Assembly: GCA_024364805.1 (NCBI GenBank)
Contig: CM044493.1
Span: 47,718,012 to 47,760,104, forward strand
Direction of reading: 5' to 3'
Source of the DNA: Euprymna scolopes
Lineage: Eukaryota > Mollusca > Cephalopoda > Sepiida > Sepiolidae
DNA length: 42,093 bases
Both the position numbers and the translations under genes were made by a program. Of the stretch, positions 34,432 through 42,093 are shown in pieces. Each line of letters opens with the position of its first letter. Within the stretch, counting starts at the first letter, position 1. The notes below the pieces were generated by a model. The model worked only from the letters and a program-made list of their open reading frames with translations, did not search any database and was not told the origin of the DNA.

Positions 34432-36778
34432 CTGAAAGTAAAAAAAAAAAAAGACATAAAAAATTTTTGCCAGAATTATTTGTACATCATTAAAACCATC
34501 CAATATTTTTGTTTTCATTTAATCGATTGATGAAATATAAATAAGGCATTTTTTTTTTAACCATGATAAACATTGGAAAGGATATATCAATATTAACCAA
34601 ATAGCCTGTCTTTTTGAGACGATCCTCCTCCATCCAATAAATTTAATTTGATGGAAGATGCAAGACGGCCTTCAGCATATTTTATGCTGCCAGCAGGCTG
34701 ACTGCATTTCATTTACTATTCTCTACCAATGTCTCAGCCTGAAGTCTCTGCCATCCGTCTTGCTGTAACAAAGTCTTGATAGTTTGAGCAGACAACTCAT
34801 TGCCAGGAGAGGGAATTAATTTGTGATGTACGATGTAATTCTATATCCGTGTCTGGATGGTAAAAATGCATCAGCAGGCAGCTGAGGATGTGGGCAACAA
34901 TCATCAGGAAAGATTTGTTCAAGTTCTGATTCTTAAGTGTTTGGTCTTTTATGATGGAATCACAATAGGTTAATCTATCTTGCACAGGAGTGCAGGGCAC
35001 GAATCAGCAATGTACGAGACACAATGCTGGCCAGGGAAGATTCTTGCTCAACTTGATCAAGGTAAATGCTGTTGCAACAACAACAAAATCAAGATTTGAA
35101 GTATGAGTAAATAAAGATATTTGTCATTTCTTTATTTGAGGAAAGATTTTATAGGCTGAATGTCCTTCCTAATGGCACCTACCCAGTGAGGTGATGTGGA
35201 CAGTGATTTTATTGAGGCACAATTGCTAGATGATTGCTTACCAAGGCTAAAAGGCACTTCAGATGCACCTAATTATATTTTTTATTTGTTTTTCATTTAA
35301 AGAAAAAATAATTTTATTCACAAATTCTGTGCTCTGCTAATCTTCCGTTAAAAATATACCAAAGGGAAATTGCTAACACCTTTGTTGAGACATGGATATG
35401 CAGCCAGTATACTCTCACTAACCAGTTTTCAGTTACTGTTAGTTTCAGAATTAGTCCCCAAAAACTAATATTTAGCAACAGGAAATGATCAAGTCTTGTT
35501 TTCTTGGTATGATTGACCCTCAGCTACTACTTTCTCACATCTACAAGTGATATAGGGACGAATATCTGATTGAAGAAAGACCAGGTTTGATAATACAATG
35601 ATTTTTTTTTGTACAAAAATAATAAATAAATAAAAAATAAAGTTAAAAAATGAAAAAATAAATAAAAAATACAATCAACCTTAAAGATGAATTGTTTAAT
35701 TTTGAATGAAATGGTAATAAAATTCAGTCTTTAATAAAGTAAATAGATAAATAATCACACAAAATAACACCCCGCCCTCCAAAAAAATTCTGTAACATTA
35801 AGAATTATGTCAAATTGGTTTAAATAAAAACGTAAAAAACATAAAATAATTCTTGATTAGAAAACAAGAATGAATATTCTTAAAATCTGTGCAATTACTC
35901 TGCATATTCAGTAACGAAAATGCTATTTTCAATTTTTTGAGCTGTTATATATATGTGCTGGTCATTTGATTACATTTGTAAAATTCAGCCTTTGTGCTAC
36001 ATTGGCTGATTTTATATTTTTATTCACTGGATCAAAAAGAAAGGAAATGGTCCCAAAATGTCTGGATCTTATTTACAAAGTTGAGATTTCTGATAGTTTA
36101 AGATTTATGAAAGATCTACTAGACCATAAAATTTTTCTTTCAATATGAACAGATGTTTTGCTTCCAATTTATTCCAAATAATACATTTCTACCAATACAG
36201 ACCAAGTAGGTTTTTGGAAAAAATACATCAAACATTTGCTTTCATATAAACAGAGATTGCAAGGCTCCATATTTTATGCCCCCCCCCTCCCCAAATCTGA
36301 ATAAACAATATTTTTAAAGTCCAAGTTAGAATGCTTTGTAGCATGAGAAAAGTTACCCCTTACCTGTGGCCCAAAATAAAATATCCAATCAAGATTCATT
36401 AATGGATAGATCAACTATAGCTATAGAGTGAATGGGCATGTATGTGATTGGGACCGTCAAAGATTATAGTTTGCTTGACAAACAAATGGCTGAAGAGGTT
36501 AAAACAAGTCAGCTTACCTGCACCTAAGATGTACTTATTTCTGTTATGGGAAGAGCATCTTATACCATCTACCATCATTACTATCTACTATCATTAGACA
36601 AATATTCATAAGTCTGAATATAGACTTGATGAAAGCTTCGATTTCACCATGTGACAAACAACCTGTGCGTCCAAGGTATAACAATCAAAAAAATGTCTTG
36701 GGATACATCGACTTATTATTGTTGCAATCACATACGCCATCAAATAGTCAAGATGAAAATTACTTTTTCAATTCTTAC
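34432..36778 (-). other. Intron between plakin-domain exon and first giant plectin-repeat exon
   Basis: This 2347-bp intron has a GTAAGA donor at its right end and a strong acceptor at its left end, a run of T followed by ACTTTCAG. Positions 34600-35260 are less AT-rich and look like degraded interspersed repeat, without a protein I can recognise. A 27-base stretch at 35510-35536 is nearly identical to one at 4737-4763, which marks a shared repeat family. No exon is seen inside it. Confidence 0.85.
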
Positions 36779-36997
36779 CTTCATGTCGACATTAGCTTCA
36801 GATAAAATAGCTGTTATGTCTTTTAGTCTATTGCTAGTCCACTGAACCAGATTCATAAAAATAGAATTGAGTAGATCCAACTCCTCTCGAATAATTTCAG
36901 CACCAGATTGGAGGGACGGTTTCTTGGCATCAGCGACGGTTAACCAATCATCCAGTGCCACACTCTCTTTGTACTGCTTCAATTTCTTGTCATAAAT
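36779..36997 (-). CDS. MACF1: Spectraplakin exon: end of plakin domain (73 codons, phase 0-0)
   Basis: This exon encodes part of the cytoskeletal cross-linker's plakin domain, a chain of spectrin-type helices in the N-terminal half of spectraplakins. It starts IYDKKLKQYKESVALDDW and ends in SEANVDMK. The Y-(x4)-LDDW pattern matches human MACF1 SLKYYRDTYHPLDDW (from memory), near the C-terminal end of the plakin domain, and the rest is helical and heptad-like (REELDLLNSIFMNLVQW). The acceptor is a T-rich tract ending TTTCAG; the donor is AAG followed by GTAAGA. It is 219 bases long, exactly 73 codons, starting and ending between codons. The first codons use no ATG, as expected for an internal exon. 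It joins in frame to the exon at 34431, where the same helix continues. It could equally be called dystonin; invertebrates generally have one spectraplakin gene (Shot in fly, VAB-10 in worm). Confidence 0.88.
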
Positions 36998-38305
36998 CTG
37001 AAATAAAACAAAAGCAAAAAAAAAAAAAAGTTAAGTTTTGTTTAAATAAATTTTGATCATTTTGAGACAGTATTAAAGTTACTAATAGTAATTTTTAACG
37101 ATAATTATTTTCACCTTGCACGAGGAATTTGAAAGAAGTATAAAACACATGTGTATACATTTACAAAGCTAAACTATTATTTTAATAAGATATGCCTATG
37201 ATAGACATCATTAGTGCAAAATACCATCATAAACTGAAATCCATAGGATATCATTACAATGAAATTGTTCCTATAAAATTACAGAGTGTGATTAATAGAA
37301 AAAAATCAGTACATAGAAGGCAAACCATGAAGTCTATAAAAAGGACTCTAGAGAAAAAATTCCATGAAGAAAAAAAAAAAATTATTCTAGAATCTTTTAA
37401 CAAACAACTTTTCAAGTTAATTAGTTTGCTTAAATATATTTAAGGAATGTCATTTTCATCTGATATAAAATATTTAACTGATTTAATGTTGAAATTTAAT
37501 TCAATTTAATCTTAACACATCTCTAAAATCGATCTGGCATTGCCTGCCAGTATCTAGCCAGTACAGATCACTGGACTGTTTGTTCTAATTGCAAAGTGAT
37601 AACTGGACACCATTTTAGAAAGCCACTAGGACCAGGTCTTAACCTATTTAGTAGTCAAAAGTTACAAAGCAATTGATGCTAAGGTTAAGCCCATTATTTA
37701 GTAGTTTCTATCAACCAACTTCAATGGAAACCAAGTTATTTTATTATAATAGAATAGATAAACAAGAACATAAATCAGTCATGAAACTGCCTGACAATAT
37801 AAGGATAGGCAAATAGTTTTATCTGTGCTTTACTTTTCCATACTACATGAAGTTATGCCATGGAATGTTCATAACTAAATCTATCTGACCAGGCTGAAAT
37901 TTTGCATGGTGATTAATATTAGCAAATAGCACCAGATCCCTACATCAAATTTTGAAAACAATCCCCTCCCCCCTAAAACAAAGGAAATTGGAATTCCATC
38001 CAAATTTCAACAATCACCAAACTTTTCAAGATAACAGATTTCATTGACTACAATATGGGTCAAGTACCAAGCCTCTATGATGAAAAGAACTGAAGTTATT
38101 GCCAAAAGTGTGACTTTCACCTTTTCCATTATTTTGACCATAGACAGATATCCCAAAATTAGATTAGTTCTAAAACCATAGCCAATACTTTGACCAAATT
38201 TCGTTATGAGTGTTTAAGCGATGTGGACATTAGCCTGTACACTAATAGTGACACATAACCTAAAATGTAACCTCCAACTTGGTGAAAGTAATAATATAGT
38301 CATTT

Positions 38306-38364
<59 letters not shown>
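38306..38364. repeat. Compound microsatellite (TA)n(TG)n
   Basis: About 16 bases of alternating TA run directly into about 43 bases of uninterrupted TG/GT. It sits at the end of a degraded repeat-like stretch, where microsatellites often seed at transposon tails. Confidence 0.95.
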
Positions 38365-38366
<2 letters not shown>

Positions 38367-38899
38367 AATAACAGTTTTGGAACTTACAAAAAGTGAAAAT
38401 AAATAAACTTGAAATATATTGGAGGCAAGTGCACTTCAGAATTGAGAAATATTAAATGGAAGATTTTTTTGCGGATCTTCATTGCTATTGATAAAACATC
38501 TAATGTCTCCTGTGAGAGTTTAAAAGTTGGAATTGAAAAGCATTTAATCAAACTTTGATTCTAACTAACCAATTTTTATTTGTTATTGTTGTATCAGGTT
38601 ATTGGTAATGCCTTACAATTTATTTTAAAATTATGACAGGAAAAAAAATCAAAATCACCAAAGTGAATAATTCATTAATTAAATACAAAGAGTTGTCTAC
38701 CTTAAAACTAAAGTTTTATTATTTTGTATAAGTTTTAAAAATGTGCAGAGAAATATTTACAACTAAAATTACTTCACTGCACATTCCGATTAAGAGATAA
38801 ATTTAAATTAAAAATATTTTTATTGCCAATTCAGTTGTATTTGAACACACAGCATATTTAAGAGAGATGAATGATTTATAAAATCTCTAAGACGAAAGG

Positions 38900-38935
<36 letters not shown>
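38900..38935. repeat. Poly(A) run of about 36 bases
   Basis: An uninterrupted A homopolymer. It could be the tail of a retroposed element on the plus strand, but no recognisable body precedes it. The length may be unreliable in the assembly. Confidence 0.9.
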
Positions 38936-38936
<1 letters not shown>

Positions 38937-41683
38937 CAGACGGATTATAGTTTGCTTTGCTAACATATTCAAATATTTTATTTTTCAATAGTTCTGTAAG
39001 AGAATTAACGGGGCTTCTTTAAAATCACACCATCATGAAAAACAAAAACATTTTTTTAAATTTAAATTGGAGTCAATATGTCAATGGTGATAAACTCTTA
39101 AGAATATTGATGCATTTCAATATCAAGTATTTAGTGTTTGTATACAGTAGCACAAAAAAATCACTAATTCAATGCTTAGGTTCATGAAGCATTAAAACTA
39201 AGGTTCACAAAGCAATTATGCATCAAATCGTGATCATTTTGTGTTACCATAATTTAAATATGGAGAAAAACTATTGCAAACGAAAGTTGTTATTTTAATG
39301 GAAAAGTTTAAGTGACATCTAGAAGTCAAATGTGACTTCAGTAAAACGAAAGTCAGCAAAGTCATGTGAATTTCTCACTCTTTTTAGCGACCCTTAAGAC
39401 AAAGATGTGAAGATATGCATTCCCTATTTTAGCCTCATCAAGAGCAAGGGAGAGGGTGCACAACATAACCTAATAAGTATACAACACAGATCTCTCTCTC
39501 AATATATATATATAAGCAGGCCACCCGGTGTTGCCCAGTCGTAAAATATGGATAAACATATTTTAATTCATACAGAAACCGAGACATGTGCATGCAAGTA
39601 TGTTTTTTTAACTAAACAGTTCACTTCTTGTAAGTAAAAAAAAAAATACTCAAGCTGAAATTAAAATCAAAAAGACAGAGTCAAGTATGATAACCATTAA
39701 GCCAGCTTGACGATCTTTAAAATGTTTTCAAACCTACTTATTCTTAAAGAATCTGTCACGTGAACGATTCACACATGCACAATTGTGAAACAGTTGACAA
39801 ACAGATAAAAATCCGACAACTCCCATGTACCAATTTTTCTATTTTGACCCCCTTAGCAGCTGCTTTTTCCAAATTTTAAGTCTGTAGATCAAATATTCTT
39901 TGAGTAAATAAGTTGAAAATTGTCCTCTCACACTTCTCACTTTTATAAATAAAATATATATCTTGTATGCACATAACATCTCTGCTTCTACCTTTCTAAG
40001 AAATAAGCCTTATATATTAACATCAGTGTCAGTGATTTTGTCTACAGATGAACCAGAACACGAGATTCCAACAACAGGTGTATAAAATTATACCTGCCTC
40101 GCTAAGTTAAAACATGTTAACATCTGTAATTGCATCATGTAATAAATTAAATTTCAAATTAAAAAATTATTATCGAAATTCATCAATAAGTTAATGAGTA
40201 TCAGAATAGACATGCCTAAAATTGGCTCAATTTTCATGGTGGTGTTATTGTAAAGAAGCAGCAGATAAACCTTTTGGTTAGGAAGCACCGTTATATTATT
40301 AAGTAGCGAAATGAGTAAAATTTCAAAAAGGCTTCAAAATAAGATGAATGTGAAGCACTACTGGTTAACGACACAAAGCGATTAACAAAAAACAGAAGTC
40401 TTTCAGTTTGCCTATTTGATGGATATATTATTTGCAGATACAAATAAGAATCGAGAAATCATTCAGAAAAGGATTTTAAAAAAATAATAAAAAAAACTGA
40501 CAAAAGAAAATTTGATCCACAATGAACACATATCACATTCATTCAAATACCATTGTGCTAAAATCTAAAATTTGAATCCACCACAAAAAAAACCCTGAAT
40601 TTTAATTCATCCTATAATAAAATGGCAGTAAAATTAATTTTAATTTTTGCTAAAATTGTCTGCAAAAATGTGAATTCTTGTGATACTTCCTCATTACCTA
40701 GCATGCGACAATATTGCAGGCATTCATTGAATTAAAAAGGTGCAAAAAGTGACAATGTAGAAGAAAATACAAAAAAATAAAACACTTAGAACTGATTAAT
40801 AAAAAAATATTAGGCTTTAAAGCAATTTTTCATCAAAGCCATTTAAAATTTATGAATATATGTTTGAATATTTATTATTTTTACTAGGAACGTGCTGCAA
40901 TTAAATTACAAGAGGATTCATTTAAAAAAAAAAAAAATCACGCCACAAACTTAAACTGTAAAATCCCATAAATCCACAATGATACAATCATTATAATTAC
41001 AGCGATTTGTAGCAAGTTATCCTTAATGAAGTGGAGTGAATAACTTCACAGTGAACGGATCAGAAATCTAAACTAGTTCCCCTTCTGCTGCCTTAAATTA
41101 TCACTTCATTCATAATTAAAAGAAGGAGAGATTGGTTTAATAACTTCAGTACAAGGTATTCAACAATAGCAGCAGTTTTAAATCGGACTTGAACCCAGAA
41201 TACTAAATACTAACCCAACTAGTGTTATCTATTAAAAAACATTTACTTAAAATAGAAAAGTATACGTTTTTCAAAATGCCTTTTAACCATTTTAGACTTG
41301 CTAACATCTTCAACAGAAAAGTTGAATGAGAATACATCATTATCAATCAGAAGAATTACAAAAGAGGTTATATTATTGGATAGTTTCAAATTTTTTAAGA
41401 TTTTGCCAAACGTTGGATCATAAAATCAGTTTGCTCCAAATATGATTACTTCCCAAACAAAAAGTTAAACAAAAAAAGTTCAAAATGAAAAAATAAGTAA
41501 AAAATATGCGAAACAATTTTTTTTTTATCATTTCGAAAAAAGAAAGATTTTTTTTTGTATATAAAATAAATTTAACTCCAAATAAAAATATTTTTTCTGG
41601 TGTAAAATAAATTTAACTACCAATAAGATTATATTCAAATCAAATTTCAAAACGTACATATTTATTTGGTTTGGTTTCCTCAC

Positions 41684-41741
41684 CTGCATTGCTGCCATTT
41701 TAATAATGCTTTGGCCTTATACTCTCTGACCATATAGTGAC
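41684..41741 (-). CDS. MACF1: Possible short plakin-domain exon of the spectraplakin gene
   Basis: Tentative. On the minus strand an AG acceptor is followed by a 58-base open stretch and then a GTGAGG donor. Read so that it ends in phase 2, it encodes HYMVREYKAKALLKWQQC plus two bases of an R or S codon. The spacing of K, A, L and W-Q resembles human MACF1 HKEKADQLVERWQNVH, which lies just before the segment encoded by the next firm exon (comparison from memory). An in-frame stop lies immediately upstream of the proposed acceptor, so the exon cannot extend further. The next firm exon starts in phase 0, so a further small exon of about 30-45 bases, length 1 modulo 3, would be needed between them, and I could not locate it. 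A competing reading is a short alternative first exon starting MAAMQ in phase 0, which would splice directly to the exon at 36997. Confidence 0.42.
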
Positions 41742-42093
41742 CTCATGAAATTTCAAATTGAAACCTTTTAATGCATTTTGATATATTGTCCTTCAATGTC
41801 GATTAGATATTGAGTATCAGTTATTTTTTTTCTCAAGGATTGAACTCAATCTCTAGATTTAATTCATACTAAAATGAATTTTATAAAACACCTATATCCA
41901 GCGGGTTATGCTTTTGGTGGAACAAAACACTTTAAGAAGGCTGTAGAGTAGAACTGAGACACAGAAAATGACAGCAACCAAGATGAGGAAAGACAGTTAA
42001 TAATATGTACAATTTCAAAATTATTCAAGTCAATTAGAAAATCGTTTCTAATCTTTAAAACACTTAGTCATTTTATAAAGCCAATCAAAATAT

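Larger units (their letters stand above)
36998..41683 (-). other. Presumed intron(s) within the plakin-domain region
   Basis: This is AT-rich non-coding sequence with no open frame that looks like protein. It contains a TA/TG microsatellite, a 36-base poly(A) run and stretches of less AT-rich sequence (about 37520-38300 and 39510-39900) that look like old interspersed repeats but that I cannot classify. The exon on the right is tentative, so this span may be more than one intron. A small connecting exon is expected here but was not found by eye. Confidence 0.5.

Noticed and set aside
34797-35000. A 67-codon minus-strand open frame in the intron before the first giant exon
   Set aside because: No similarity I can recognise and no matching splice sites; probably part of an old interspersed repeat.
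39390-39450. A minus-strand stretch after a CT-rich tract (CCCTCTCCCTTGCTCTTGATGAG) that resembles an exon start
   Set aside because: The phase does not fit the neighbouring exons and the encoded residues do not look like a spectrin-type helix.
1-42093. CRISPR arrays, operons or bacterial features
   Set aside because: The sequence is plainly eukaryotic: spliced giant exons, long AT-rich introns and microsatellites; no spaced repeat arrays are present.

Overview
The window is a piece of a large, intron-rich, AT-rich animal genome and is dominated by one minus-strand gene: a spectraplakin, the MACF1/dystonin/Shot/VAB-10 family of actin-microtubule-intermediate filament cross-linkers. Very long AT-rich introns, many A/T runs and microsatellites, foldback elements and small-RNA-derived repeats fit a lophotrochozoan, probably a mollusc and perhaps a cephalopod. 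That assignment is an inference; no mitochondrial or ribosomal marker is present to prove it.

In transcript order (right to left): a possible short plakin-domain exon (41684-41741, tentative); a 73-codon exon that resembles the last spectrin-type segment of the plakin domain (36779-36997); a giant 3685-codon exon (23377-34431) that finishes the plakin-domain helix, passes through a Ser/Thr-rich linker and then consists almost entirely of ~38-residue plectin repeats; and a second giant exon of 1997 codons (10760-16750) with more, less regular plectin repeats followed by a ~260-residue polar tail. The three firm exons all begin and end between codons (phase 0-0). Each giant exon, or both, could therefore be skipped without a frameshift, giving isoforms with or without the 5682-codon plectin-repeat array. 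The actin-binding calponin-homology domains, most of the plakin domain, the spectrin-repeat rod and the C-terminal EF-hand/GAS2 region are not visible here and should lie outside the window.

The remaining sequence is intron. It contains a 5S rRNA-like sequence (2947-3062), a U2 snRNA-like sequence inside a ~760-bp inverted-repeat structure (9257-10014), a 177-bp hAT-type MITE with a perfect 8-bp target-site duplication (20511-20687), two further foldback elements (1453-1900 and 8662-8963), several microsatellites and long poly(A) runs, and two assembly gaps (10522-10531, 21213-21274). I see no second protein-coding gene on either strand; the plus-strand open frames over the giant exons are antisense shadows of the repeats.
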